Origin: Rhizobium brockwellii
GTDB taxonomy: Bacteria > Pseudomonadota > Alphaproteobacteria > Rhizobiales > Rhizobiaceae
DNA length: 64,000 nt
Assembly (NCBI RefSeq): GCF_000769405.2
Contig: NZ_CP053439.1
Location: 744,001 to 808,000 of the forward strand
Direction: 5' to 3'
A model generated the notes under the pieces. That model did not search any database. It was not told where the DNA came from and saw only the letters and a program-made list of their open reading frames with translations. Positions within the stretch are counted from its first letter, which is position 1, and each line of letters opens with the position of its first letter. This document shows, in pieces, positions 16,524 to 24,593 of this stretch. The translations under genes and the position numbers were made by a program.

Positions 16524-17327
16524 ATGAACATGCGCGCCGCACCTGCCGCCCTTATGCCGGCCCTTCATCCGGTCAGCCTGCGGGTGAACACCTACCTGAT
16601 CAATCTCGATCGTGCGCCATTGCGCCGGTTTCGAATGGAGCGCCTGCTGGCAAGCGTCGGCCTTGCCTTCGAGCGCGTGGCGGCGGTCGATGGGGCAGGG
16701 CTGAGCCTGCCGCATCCGGGCTTCGACGAAGTATCCTATCTCCGCCGGCACGGCCGCCGGCCGAACCCTTTCGAGATCGGCTGTTATCTCAGCCACGTCG
16801 AATGCGCCAAGCGGTTCCTCGGCAGCCATGCCGAGTTCGCGCTCATTCTGGAGGACGATCTCGATTTCGATGACGATCTGGCCGAGCTACTCGACGCTGC
16901 TCTCGAGCACCAGGCGCGCTGGGACATCCTGCGCCTGTCGACCGTCAATACCGGGCGAAAGCACAAGGTGGAGCCGCTGACCGCGTCGCGCTCGCTCGCC
17001 ATTGCGCTCACCCGCGAGAAGGGGTCCGGCGCCTATCTGATCAACCGCAAGGCGGCGGGCTGGATTGCCGATGTGCTCGTCCCCATGCGCCTGCCCTATG
17101 ATCTCGCCTTCGATCTGGAGTTCGATGATGGGCTTTGCGCCTGCTTCGTCGATCCGCTGCCGGTCAGCCAAAGGGCCGATCCCTGCTCCCAGATCCAGGC
17201 AGGGCTTTCGGCCTACCGGCTTGGCCGCCGCCGGCCGTGGAGCGTCCTGCCGTATCGCGCCGCCGCCGAGCTGCGCCGCTTTACGGCCCGCCTCAGCCGG
17301 CTCGCGGCATGGCGGATGAGAGGTTAG
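16524..17327 (+). CDS. Glycosyltransferase family 25 protein
   Basis: A 267-residue GT25 (LOS/LPS glycosyltransferase) protein. It has the N-terminal TYLINLDRAPLRRFRMERLL strand-helix, PFEIGCYLSHVECAKR, and the acidic metal/nucleotide-sugar motif LILEDDLDFDDDL. Family members add galactose or another sugar to lipid A-linked or cell-surface glycans on the cytoplasmic side of the membrane. The last ~35 bases overlap the convergent sensor-kinase gene. A second start at codon 3 (MRAAP) is equally possible. The link to the neighbouring OmpR-type system (shared 14-mer) would fit regulated envelope modification. Confidence 0.85.
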   Translation: MNMRAAPAALMPALHPVSLRVNTYLINLDRAPLRRFRMERLLASVGLAFERVAAVDGAGLSLPHPGFDEVSYLRRHGRRPNPFEIGCYLSHVECAKRFLGSHAEFALILEDDLDFDDDLAELLDAALEHQARWDILRLSTVNTGRKHKVEPLTASRSLAIALTREKGSGAYLINRKAAGWIADVLVPMRLPYDLAFDLEFDDGLCACFVDPLPVSQRADPCSQIQAGLSAYRLGRRRPWSVLPYRAAAELRRFTARLSRLAAWRMRG

Positions 17328-18717
17328 CATCACCCGCCGGCATCAGCGGGAAGCCGATCGAAACCACGAGGCCGGGATGATTGTCGGCCATGGTGATCTC
17401 AGCCGAATGCAGGTCGGCGATCGCCTTGACGAGGCTGAGACCGAGCCCGCTTCCCGGCGTCGCGCGGCTCTTGTCGAGCCGGTAGAGACGCCGGAAGACC
17501 TTCTCCCTTTCATCGGCGGGAATGCCGGGGCCGCTATCGGCGACCGAGACGATGGCGCGGCCGCCCTGGCAGCGGAGCGAAACCGTGATGCCGGTTCCGG
17601 CCGGGCAGTGGTTGATGGCGTTCTCCACCAGGTTGGCGATCATCTGCGTCAGGAGATCGCGGTCGCCCCGGATGAGCGCCGGACAGCGTTCCGCGATCGT
17701 CAACGCCATGTGCGCGTCTTCGGCGACATCGACATAGACCTCGGAAATCACGGCAAGCACGGCGTCGATATCGGTCGTCTGGAAACGCTCCTTGCGGGCA
17801 CCGGCCTCGATCTGGGAAATGCGCAGCAGCGCCTCGAAGGTGGCGTTGATCCGGTCGCTCTCGTGTCTCGCTTCGTCAAGCAGCGCCGACACATCCGCCT
17901 GCTGGTCGTTTCCGGCCACCGCGGCATCCAGCGTCAGGCGCAGCCTGTTCAGCGGCGTCTTCAGATCGTGGGCGATATCGGCGCTCACCTGCCGCATGCT
18001 CTCGACCAGTCTCTGCAGCCGCTCCAGCGCCGCGTTGATCTGGATCGCCACCGTCTCGAGGTCGTCGCCGTTGCCGGTGATCGGAATGCGGGCGTCGAGC
18101 GCGCCGTGGGAGACATGGTTCATGGTATGGGCGACCCCGTCCAGCCGCGCCTGGGCCCGGAAGGCGAGGAAGACGCCGCCGCCGATCGCGGTCGCGACGA
18201 CGATCGCGGCTGCCCATTCGAAGCTGACCAGCACGATCCGCAGCATCTCGTCGACATCGTTGAAATTTTCCGCCACCACCAGGCTGTTGGGGCCGATGGT
18301 CGACACCTGCATCCGGTAGCGCTCATGCCCCTTCAGCCCGACATCGCCCGAGGTGACGGTATAGACGCCGTCCGGGATGCGGGGCGCGGCGAAATTGCCG
18401 GCAAGCTTGCGCCCGCCGGCATCCGTCAGCGAATAAAGCCCGTCGGAGGTCGACTGGAAGCTCGCATAATTGTTCAGCGTATTGATCAGGTCCTCGGGAT
18501 CATTGGGCTCGTAGGTCGAGACGATCAACGAATTCATTTCGCTGAGCGACTGTTCGAGATCGCGCACGAGGCCGAGCCGCAGCATGTGATAGATGATCGC
18601 GCCGCTCAGGATGAAGGCGACGACGAAGAGGACGCCGAAGGTCACGGCAAGCCGGAACGGCGTGCTCCTGCGCAGGCTAGATGCCGAAAAGTGTGCGCGG
18701 TTTTCGGACGACATCAT
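17293..18717 (-). CDS. EnvZ/QseC-type sensor histidine kinase
   Basis: A 474-residue kinase with a transmembrane helix at about 21-46, a periplasmic domain of about 110 residues, a second helix near 170-190, HAMP, HisKA (ADIAHDLKTPLNRLRL, phospho-His) and HATPase_c (NLVENAINHCP, GPGIP, GSGLGLSLVKAI). The cognate regulator gene lies upstream at 18865-19542 on the same strand, separated by a repeat element. The 3' end overlaps the GT25 gene by 35 bases. The signal is unknown. Confidence 0.92.
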   Translation of the reverse strand: MMSSENRAHFSASSLRRSTPFRLAVTFGVLFVVAFILSGAIIYHMLRLGLVRDLEQSLSEMNSLIVSTYEPNDPEDLINTLNNYASFQSTSDGLYSLTDAGGRKLAGNFAAPRIPDGVYTVTSGDVGLKGHERYRMQVSTIGPNSLVVAENFNDVDEMLRIVLVSFEWAAAIVVATAIGGGVFLAFRAQARLDGVAHTMNHVSHGALDARIPITGNGDDLETVAIQINAALERLQRLVESMRQVSADIAHDLKTPLNRLRLTLDAAVAGNDQQADVSALLDEARHESDRINATFEALLRISQIEAGARKERFQTTDIDAVLAVISEVYVDVAEDAHMALTIAERCPALIRGDRDLLTQMIANLVENAINHCPAGTGITVSLRCQGGRAIVSVADSGPGIPADEREKVFRRLYRLDKSRATPGSGLGLSLVKAIADLHSAEITMADNHPGLVVSIGFPLMPAGDANLSSAMPRAG

Positions 18718-18762
18718 GCTCTTATTCTTTAAATTGCAAACAGGATTTGAGATTTTCCTGTT

Positions 18763-18867
18763 CTAGAGCGGTTCAGCTTTTCACGGAAACGCAGAATCGC
18801 TCTAACTTTTTGTTTTTAAGCAATTCCGGACGGAAAACCGCTTCGCACTTTTCCTGGAATTGCTCTA
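18763..18867. repeat. AGAGCGGTT...GAATTGCTCTAG intergenic repeat
   Basis: A roughly 105 bp element starting CTAGAGCGGTTCAGC and ending CTGGAATTGCTCTAG. Its outer ends are inverted relative to each other, and the inner ATCGCTCTAACTTTTTG is typical of Rhizobium/Agrobacterium genomes. It lies between the response-regulator and kinase genes and supplies the regulator's stop codon (CTA on this strand). Confidence 0.7.
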
Positions 18868-19542
18868 GCGAGGCGCATGCAGGCTGTATCCGGTGTTGCG
18901 GACCGTATGCAGAAGCTGGGCCTGGAACGGCTTGTCGACCTTGGCCCTGAGGCGGCTGATATGGGTCTCGACGACGCTGGTCTTCGGATCGAAGTGGAAA
19001 TCCCAGACCCGCTCCAGCAGCATCGTCTTGGTGATGACCCGGCCTTCACCGCGCATCAGCACTTCGAGCAGGGTGAATTCGCGCGGCTGCAGCTCGATCA
19101 CCTGGCCGGCGCGGCGGGCCTCCCGCCGGATCAGATCGAGCTCGAGATCGGCAACCTTCAGCACCGTCCTCTGCTCCTGCACCGGCGGCCGGCGGCCAAG
19201 CGCATTGACGCGCGCCATAAGCTCGGAGAAGGCAAAGGGCTTGACGAGATAATCGTCGCCGCCTGCCTCCAGCCCTTCGACCCGATCGTCGACGCCGCCG
19301 ATCGACGTCAGGAACAGCGCCGACGTGCCGACCTTGGCAGCCCTCAGTGAACGCACGATCGCCAAGCCATCGAGACCCGGCAGCATGCGATCGACGACGA
19401 TGACGTCATAGGCCTCGCGCTGCGCCTGAAACAGCCCATCGCGGCCGTCGCCGAACACGTCACAGACATGCCCGGCCTCGGAAAAGCCCTTGGCGATATA
19501 ATCGGACGTCTTGGTATCGTCTTCGATAAGCAGGATTCGCAT
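18865..19542 (-). CDS. OmpR-family response regulator
   Basis: A 225-residue regulator. Its receiver starts MRILLIEDDTKTSDYI, with phospho-acceptor Asp in VVDRMLPGLDG and Lys in DDYLVKPF. A C-terminal winged helix follows (LQPREFTLLEVLMRGEGRVITKTMLLERVWD..., ETHISRLRAKVD). The start at the MRILL methionine is chosen by family length; the frame is open 7 codons further. The kinase gene follows after 147 bases. CTTAC-N6-GTAAG at 19607-19622, 65 bases upstream, shares a 14-mer with the cupredoxin/GT25 intergenic region and may be its own binding site. Confidence 0.92.
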   Translation of the reverse strand: MRILLIEDDTKTSDYIAKGFSEAGHVCDVFGDGRDGLFQAQREAYDVIVVDRMLPGLDGLAIVRSLRAAKVGTSALFLTSIGGVDDRVEGLEAGGDDYLVKPFAFSELMARVNALGRRPPVQEQRTVLKVADLELDLIRREARRAGQVIELQPREFTLLEVLMRGEGRVITKTMLLERVWDFHFDPKTSVVETHISRLRAKVDKPFQAQLLHTVRNTGYSLHAPR

Positions 19543-19606
19543 CAGCCCGATCATTCCCGGCATGCCTGGATGGCGAGATTTAGCCGAGAGGACGGCGTGG
19601 CCACAA

Positions 19607-19622
19607 CTTACGGATTGGTAAG
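19607..19622. promoter_or_regulatory. Candidate OmpR-type regulator site (CTTAC-N6-GTAAG)
   Basis: CTTACGGATTGGTAAG is an interrupted palindrome. Its first 14 bases are the exact reverse complement of 16391-16404. Position 65 bases upstream of the regulator start fits autoregulation. I found no third copy by eye. Confidence 0.5.
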
Positions 19623-19668
19623 GTGATGGGTGGTGTGGAAAACATGATGTCTAGGCCCATTGCGTCCT

Positions 19669-19752
19669 CTAGCGCATCGGCCCGAAAATATACGTAGATT
19701 CAAGGTGTTGGAACGTCCTTTGTGCGTCCGAAAGGACGCACGGCGCTCGAGC
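19669..19752. repeat. Rhizobium intergenic repeat with GTGCGTCC hairpin
   Basis: It starts CTAGCGCATCGG and ends ACGGCGCTC, with a perfect GTGCGTCC-GAAA-GGACGCAC hairpin at 19722-19741. It resembles a widespread Rhizobium repeat. It lies just downstream of the DMT-exporter stop and may fold at that gene's 3' end. Confidence 0.65.
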
Positions 19753-19763
19753 GTTGCCATGGC

Positions 19764-20831
19764 TTAGTCATGCGAATGGCGATGGTGCAGGTCAGGGTAA
19801 TGGGCGTGACTGTGCCTTAGCGGCGCGTGTCGATGCCAGTGAGAATGAGGCTCCGTGAATGGCCCGTCATGGATGTGCTGGTGATGCGCGTCGTGGACAT
19901 GCAGGTGGTCGTGTTCCAGCGCCTCGTGCGTGTGTTCGTGGTCGTGATGCTCGGCCAGGTGCAACCATAGGCCAATGCCCATGAGGACGCCCGCCGCAAC
20001 AAGCTGCACTGTAACGGCTTCGCCGAAAATGAGGACCCCGAGAATTGCGCCAATGAACGGAGCCAACGAGAAGTAGGCTCCTGTCCTGGCTGCCCCAAGA
20101 TGGCGGAGCCCGAGCATGAACATCACCAGGCTCACTCCCACGCCAAGGAAGCCGACCAATGAACCTGCCCAAACGAGAGTAGCATTCGGCAATGACGCGC
20201 CAAACATGATCGCCAACACAAGGTTGGTCGTACCGGCGACGAGCCCCTTGATCATCGCAATTTGAACCGGGTCGGCCGAAGACAACTTGCGGGTAAGGTT
20301 GTTGTCGATACCCCATGACAGGCACGCAGCCGCAATAAGCAGGCCACCGATGTCGAGGTGAAGCGTCTCACCGTTCCATGACAACACTGCCGCCCCAGTG
20401 AGGATAGCCATAGCGCCAAGCACTAGCCGCCGATCAACGTTCTCGCGAAAGACAAGCCAGGCAATGCCCATGGTCGCCAATCCTTCAAGATTGAGAAGCA
20501 GCGATCCCGAAGATGCCGAGGTCCGAGAAAGACCCAACATCAACAAAAGTGGGCCGAGTACGCCACCAAACAGGACGACCAGGGCCAACCAGGGAATATC
20601 TGCTTTTTGAAGCGGAGCCTCCACGTTCGGCAGCCCGATCAGGCGGCGTCCCCAACTGACAGCGGCAAGCCCAAGTCCGGCTCCAACATAGAGAACGCCT
20701 GCCAACAACCAAGGATCGATTGACCCCAAAAGCAGCTTGGAGAGCGGCGCTGACGCCCCGAAGAGAACGGCTGAACCAAGAGCGAGCGGGACGCCAGGCC
20801 AAAGGTGTCGGTGCTTGTCGATCATCCGCAT
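19764..20831 (-). CDS. DMT/EamA-family transporter with histidine-rich C-terminal tail
   Basis: A 355-residue membrane protein with about ten transmembrane helices. Two EamA repeats are visible (ALGSAVLFGASAPLSKLLLG..., then LLIAAACLSWGIDNNLTRKL... to GLWLHL). The last ~65 residues (from HLAEHHDHEHTH) are a soluble tail with more than 25 histidines and many Asp/Glu residues. DMT proteins export or import small metabolites. A His-rich tail like this is usual in metal transporters such as CDF or ZIP and unusual here, so metal sensing or export is an inference. The ribosome site is weak; the start could be codon 1 or 3. Confidence 0.82.
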   Translation of the reverse strand: MRMIDKHRHLWPGVPLALGSAVLFGASAPLSKLLLGSIDPWLLAGVLYVGAGLGLAAVSWGRRLIGLPNVEAPLQKADIPWLALVVLFGGVLGPLLLMLGLSRTSASSGSLLLNLEGLATMGIAWLVFRENVDRRLVLGAMAILTGAAVLSWNGETLHLDIGGLLIAAACLSWGIDNNLTRKLSSADPVQIAMIKGLVAGTTNLVLAIMFGASLPNATLVWAGSLVGFLGVGVSLVMFMLGLRHLGAARTGAYFSLAPFIGAILGVLIFGEAVTVQLVAAGVLMGIGLWLHLAEHHDHEHTHEALEHDHLHVHDAHHQHIHDGPFTEPHSHWHRHAPLRHSHAHYPDLHHRHSHD

Positions 20832-21095
20832 GAACTATCACAAGATATGAACCGACAGCCACCACCTTCTTATCTGCGTTAAGGCGGACCGGCTTGAGGG
20901 TTTGCGATCGTTTGAACGAACGCGACGAACTCACAGCGATGCTGCGCGGCGGCAAGCACCCGGCGCGCAAGCTCAGAGGATAATTGCGGGCCGCGGAAAT
21001 GTTTGCGGCAGCCCCTTAACAAGGCGTGAAGGGTAGGCCGTCGCCGCAATGTTCGCGTCTTGAGAACGAGTTTGCGACAGGTCCGGCGTCGGCGT

Positions 21096-22457
21096 TCAAG
21101 ATACGGCTTTCACCATTCGGCGGATGCTAACGTGACCTTCACGCCCCTTGACCTGAAGGTTTTCGACCGACGCGAACCCATTCGCAGCGCCACTGCGGTC
21201 GAGCGTGGCGACGTCGCAAACGATCTCCCCGCGTTTTGCCTCGGCGCAAAGTCGTGCGGCAATGTTTACGGAATCGCCTATAACCGTGTAGTCGCGTCGC
21301 GCTTCCGGTCCGATCGGGCCCAAAATCGCAAGCCCCGTGAATACGCCAACCCCGATGCCGCGCGGCAAGCCGCCTTGTTCCACGATTTCCTGTATGTCGA
21401 GCGCCGCTGCGATGGCGCGCTCCTCTTTCCCTGGCCCATCGAAGCGCGCCAACAGCGCGTCGCCAATGAGCTTGTCCACATCTCCGCCGTGCCGCACGAT
21501 AGATTCGATCTGGATCGTCATAATGCGGTTCAGGAATGCTACCACCTTCTCGGGCGATACAGCTTCCGAATATTCCGTGAAGCGGCGCACATCGGAATAG
21601 AGCAACGATACCTCGATGCGTTTCAACGGCAGGTCGCTGCCTGCCGGCGCTTGTTTCATCGCGCCGATCGCGCTCAACGAAAGCAAGCTTTCTATTCGTG
21701 CGGAAAGTTCGCGTACTCGCGCCGCACGAAGATCGATGCTCGCCTGGGCCCGACGGATGAGATAGCCAAGCATGACGACCAGCCCAACGAGAAGCAGGCC
21801 CGGCACGAGCGTAGGGAGCAGCAAAGCGCGCAACAAGATACCGCTAAGGTAGCCGGCCGGCTCGTAGAGCTCGAACACAAGCGCGACATCGCCCCCTTGT
21901 CTCTCTACCGGGATGTAGAATTCGTTGTAGCGGGTGCCATCGGCCTCGCGATGCGGAAGGAGAACGCGCTCGCCTTTTTTGAAAGCTGCGGTGAGCGCGG
22001 CATTCGCCTCCATTGTTCCAATCTCCGCAGCGTCCGTACTGAACACTGCCTCACCGCTCGGGATGTATACCTTGAGTTGCGGAACGCCGCGCTCAATGGC
22101 GGCTTCCATCATGAGCGCCATGATCACCTGCCGCTGCGGGCCATCCGCGTGGGCGGCGAGCAGCGCCCCCCATTCCGGCTGCGCCTTTCGATTGATCTCG
22201 CTCGCGATCTCCGACACCCGACGGGCAGCAAATTCCAGATGCACATCGCGCACCGTCTGCCGCACGGCAAGCGCCGTCAGAGCGACAAGCGAGGCGACAA
22301 AGAGCCCGATGATTGGCAGCACCCGGGTCCTGTAGCGTCGCTCCAGGGGAAATGGTTGCTCCGGTGCATCGCCGAGGCTCGTGTCTGGCGACAAAGGATG
22401 GGCGACATCTGGTAACACCGGCCCACTAGCCTGTGACGGGGATAGAGTCGAGCCCAT
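21096..22457 (-). CDS. Membrane class III adenylyl/guanylyl cyclase
   Basis: A 453-residue protein with a transmembrane helix near 48-68 (LPIIGLFVASLVALTALAV), an extracytoplasmic domain of about 130 residues and a second helix around 200-223. A C-terminal cyclase domain follows: VSLLYSDVRRFTEYSE with the metal Asp, then GGDVDKLIGDALLARF, then DYTVIGDSVNIAARL. It makes cAMP (or cGMP) in response to an outside signal. The long frame extends to 23066, but the ATG at 22457 has AGGAAAAG upstream and the earlier part is non-coding in character. No partner gene is adjacent. Confidence 0.88.
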   Translation of the reverse strand: MGSTLSPSQASGPVLPDVAHPLSPDTSLGDAPEQPFPLERRYRTRVLPIIGLFVASLVALTALAVRQTVRDVHLEFAARRVSEIASEINRKAQPEWGALLAAHADGPQRQVIMALMMEAAIERGVPQLKVYIPSGEAVFSTDAAEIGTMEANAALTAAFKKGERVLLPHREADGTRYNEFYIPVERQGGDVALVFELYEPAGYLSGILLRALLLPTLVPGLLLVGLVVMLGYLIRRAQASIDLRAARVRELSARIESLLSLSAIGAMKQAPAGSDLPLKRIEVSLLYSDVRRFTEYSEAVSPEKVVAFLNRIMTIQIESIVRHGGDVDKLIGDALLARFDGPGKEERAIAAALDIQEIVEQGGLPRGIGVGVFTGLAILGPIGPEARRDYTVIGDSVNIAARLCAEAKRGEIVCDVATLDRSGAANGFASVENLQVKGREGHVSIRRMVKAVS

Positions 22458-22721
22458 CGTCTTTTCCTGCCATCTTGGTATAGCTAGGATACAGGTTCCT
22501 CTCCCCCAAGTGAACACCTGCCAATCAGCTTCTCGCGGCGGCGTCACCGCCAACGGCGCGTCGGATTTCAATCTCCTCGATGATGGCGTTGCCATGCCTC
22601 GCCCCACCTTTTTCGGTGGCGAGGAAACCATAAGACCGGGAACCTCCTCCTCGAGCGTTTTGCACCGTCTTGGCGTGTAAAATTTCCGCGCTACCTCTGC
22701 AAACGGCAATGGAGGAAGACG

Positions 22722-23072
22722 ATGAAGATGCGGAAGTTCACGATCGCCGATGCGTCGTTGGAGCGCTCCCCCGGACAGGAGGCAGATATCTCCGTCGGCA
22801 ATCTGGTCGACGAGCGGCACGGAGGGCCGATCACCATCGGCTATGGACGTTACGCGCCCGGCCAGAGCCTCACCGAGACAATGGCGGTTGATGACGTCAT
22901 GATCGTGCTGGAAGGCCGGCTTTCGGTCTCGACGGACGGGGGAACGGTCACCGCCGGGCCGGGCGAGATTGTCTACATGCCCAAAGGTGAAACGGTGACC
23001 ATCCGCTCGCACGAGGAGGGCGCGCTCACCGCCTATGTCACCTATCCGCATTGGCGGCCGGCACACGCCTAA
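22722..23072 (+). CDS. Cupin-domain protein (EutQ-like)
   Basis: A 116-residue single-domain cupin similar to EutQ. It shows beta strands IGYGRYAPGQSLTETMAVDDVMIVLEGRLSVSTDGGTVTAGPGEIVYMPKGE with the G(X)n-P-G turn of the second cupin motif. The metal-binding histidines of motif 1 are absent; the usual HxH is replaced here by ETM. It may therefore be a non-metal binding protein or acetate-kinase-like as in EutQ. GGAGGAAG supports the start. It is convergent with the class II aldolase gene 15 bases away. Confidence 0.75.
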   Translation: MKMRKFTIADASLERSPGQEADISVGNLVDERHGGPITIGYGRYAPGQSLTETMAVDDVMIVLEGRLSVSTDGGTVTAGPGEIVYMPKGETVTIRSHEEGALTAYVTYPHWRPAHA

Positions 23073-23087
23073 ACCGCGGTCTGCGGC

Positions 23088-23879
23088 TCAGCGCTTGTAT
23101 TCGGGCTCGCTGCGATCGAGCGCGCGCTTGACGGACTCCAGATGGAGCCGGGCCGATTCCGGGTCGCCTTCGCGCATTTGCCGGTACGCCGCTTCCGCAA
23201 TCTCAGGCGCGACGGCAAGGACTTCGCGTCCTGTCGACAGGGCGAGCGTCTGCACTTCGCAGGCGCGCTCGAGGTAATAGAGGTCGTCCCAGGCCTCGGC
23301 GATGTTAGGTGCACAGACCATCACGCCGTGGTGCTTCATGAAGACGATGTCGGCATCGCCGATCGCGGCGGCGATGCGATCGCCCTCGCGCGCGTCGAGC
23401 GCCAGGCCGTTGTAATTGCGGTCGATGGCCGTGCGTCCATAGAATTTCAAGGCTGTCTGCCCGGCAAAGATCAGGGGATCGCCCTCCGTCATCGAAAGGG
23501 CGGTGGCATAAGGCATATGGGTGTGGAACGCCGCCTTGGCGCGGGGAATGTTCTTGTGAATCCTGGCGTGGATGTAAAAGGCGGTGGCCTCGGGCTGGCC
23601 GCTGCCCGACACGACGTTGCCGTGAAAATCGCAGATCAACAGCATCGAGGCGGTCAGTTCGGCAAAAGCGTAGCCGTAAGGGTTGACGATGAACAGGTCG
23701 TCATATCCAGGGACGACGGCCGAGAAGTGGTTGCAGATCCCTTCCTCCATGCCGAGCCTTGCCGCCATCCGGAAGCAGGCTGCCAGATCGACGCGGGCCT
23801 GCCAGATGTCGTCCGTATCGAGTTTGGGCTGGTTGGGGCCGCCGGCCGGCGAGGGGGTTGTATTGAGGGAGTGCGCCAT
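23088..23879 (-). CDS. Class II aldolase/adducin-family protein
   Basis: A 263-residue protein of the fuculose-aldolase/adducin fold. GICNHFSAVVPG opens the domain. The zinc ligands are HTHM (AAFHTHMPYATAL) and the later histidine in FMKHHGVMVCAP. A catalytic acid is probably in SGSGQPEATAFYIH. It may be an aldolase, epimerase or decarboxylase-like enzyme; substrate unknown. No clear ribosome site was found at the chosen ATG. Confidence 0.88.
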   Translation of the reverse strand: MAHSLNTTPSPAGGPNQPKLDTDDIWQARVDLAACFRMAARLGMEEGICNHFSAVVPGYDDLFIVNPYGYAFAELTASMLLICDFHGNVVSGSGQPEATAFYIHARIHKNIPRAKAAFHTHMPYATALSMTEGDPLIFAGQTALKFYGRTAIDRNYNGLALDAREGDRIAAAIGDADIVFMKHHGVMVCAPNIAEAWDDLYYLERACEVQTLALSTGREVLAVAPEIAEAAYRQMREGDPESARLHLESVKRALDRSEPEYKR

Positions 23880-24003
23880 GGGTTCGTTTCAAATTGGTGT
23901 CGAAGGAGAGGGTGGCTCTGTTCTGGATTACGCCCGGATCAGCCTCGCATCAAGCCGGCTGGAGACAAACATGGTTCGGTTCATTTGCATATTTTTACCC
24001 ACC

Positions 24004-24037
24004 CTCCGTCCCGGGCTGAGGCCTGGGATGACGGAGG
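24004..24037. repeat. Partial copy of the paired-hairpin repeat
   Basis: CCTCCGTC...GACGGAGG arms enclose a degenerate second hairpin (GGGCTGAGGCCTGGGAT). It corresponds to the right half of the elements at 5272, 60356 and 62042. Confidence 0.65.
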
Positions 24038-24133
24038 TGGGGAGGCGCTTTCCGCCAAACTCCCCGTCGGCGCAGCGGATGGCGGATCGTCTCACCCGCG
24101 GGTCGACCCGAGGGGCGTCGAAAAACACTTAGC

Positions 24134-24523
24134 TTAGCAGTCAGCCGCATTCCCGATCGACAGCAGATGAGCCATTGCATCGGTAATTGCGTGATTGTCG
24201 CAGGGTTTCGAAAACGCCCTGCTTCCCATGGGGAGATCGCTCTCTTCGAGGATTACCGCGCCGGAGGCAACGATCAACCTGACAGGCGGCCACCGATCCC
24301 GGATGTAATGCGATAGTTTGATGCCGTCCATCGTGCCGGGCATCTGAACGTCGGTGAAAACCAGATCGATGTCGTTTCGCGACTCAAGGATGCGAATTGC
24401 CTCGTCCGCATCGCAGGCCTCCAGCGCTTCGTAGCCCGCAGAGAGCACCAGATCGACGGCACTCATCCGAATAATCGTGCTGTCTTCGACGACCAGGACG
24501 ACCGCCTTGCCATTTTTCATCAT
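24134..24523 (-). CDS. Single-domain CheY-like response regulator
   Basis: A 129-residue receiver domain with no output domain. It has the acidic pocket VVEDST, phospho-acceptor Asp in DLVFTDVQMPGTMDG, the Ser/Thr position in VASGA and Lys in FSKPC. Single receivers of this class in rhizobia work with HWE/HisKA_2 kinases or as phosphate sinks. The HisKA_2-type kinase gene lies directly upstream at 24594-25646 on the same strand, so the pair is very likely functional together. Confidence 0.9.
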   Translation of the reverse strand: MMKNGKAVVLVVEDSTIIRMSAVDLVLSAGYEALEACDADEAIRILESRNDIDLVFTDVQMPGTMDGIKLSHYIRDRWPPVRLIVASGAVILEESDLPMGSRAFSKPCDNHAITDAMAHLLSIGNAADC

Positions 24524-24593
24524 TCACTCGGTCAAATTGGAGTGTGAACCTCGCGGGCTCCGGTAGTGTAGCGTTTGGGAAGCCAATCGGTTC

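Noticed and set aside
17377..18732. 451-codon forward frame opposite the sensor kinase
   Set aside because: Shadow frame caused by high G+C; the reverse strand has full HAMP/HisKA/HATPase motifs.
21060..22415. Long forward frame opposite the adenylyl cyclase
   Set aside because: It is the antisense shadow of a gene with clear cyclase motifs, and its own translation has no family pattern.
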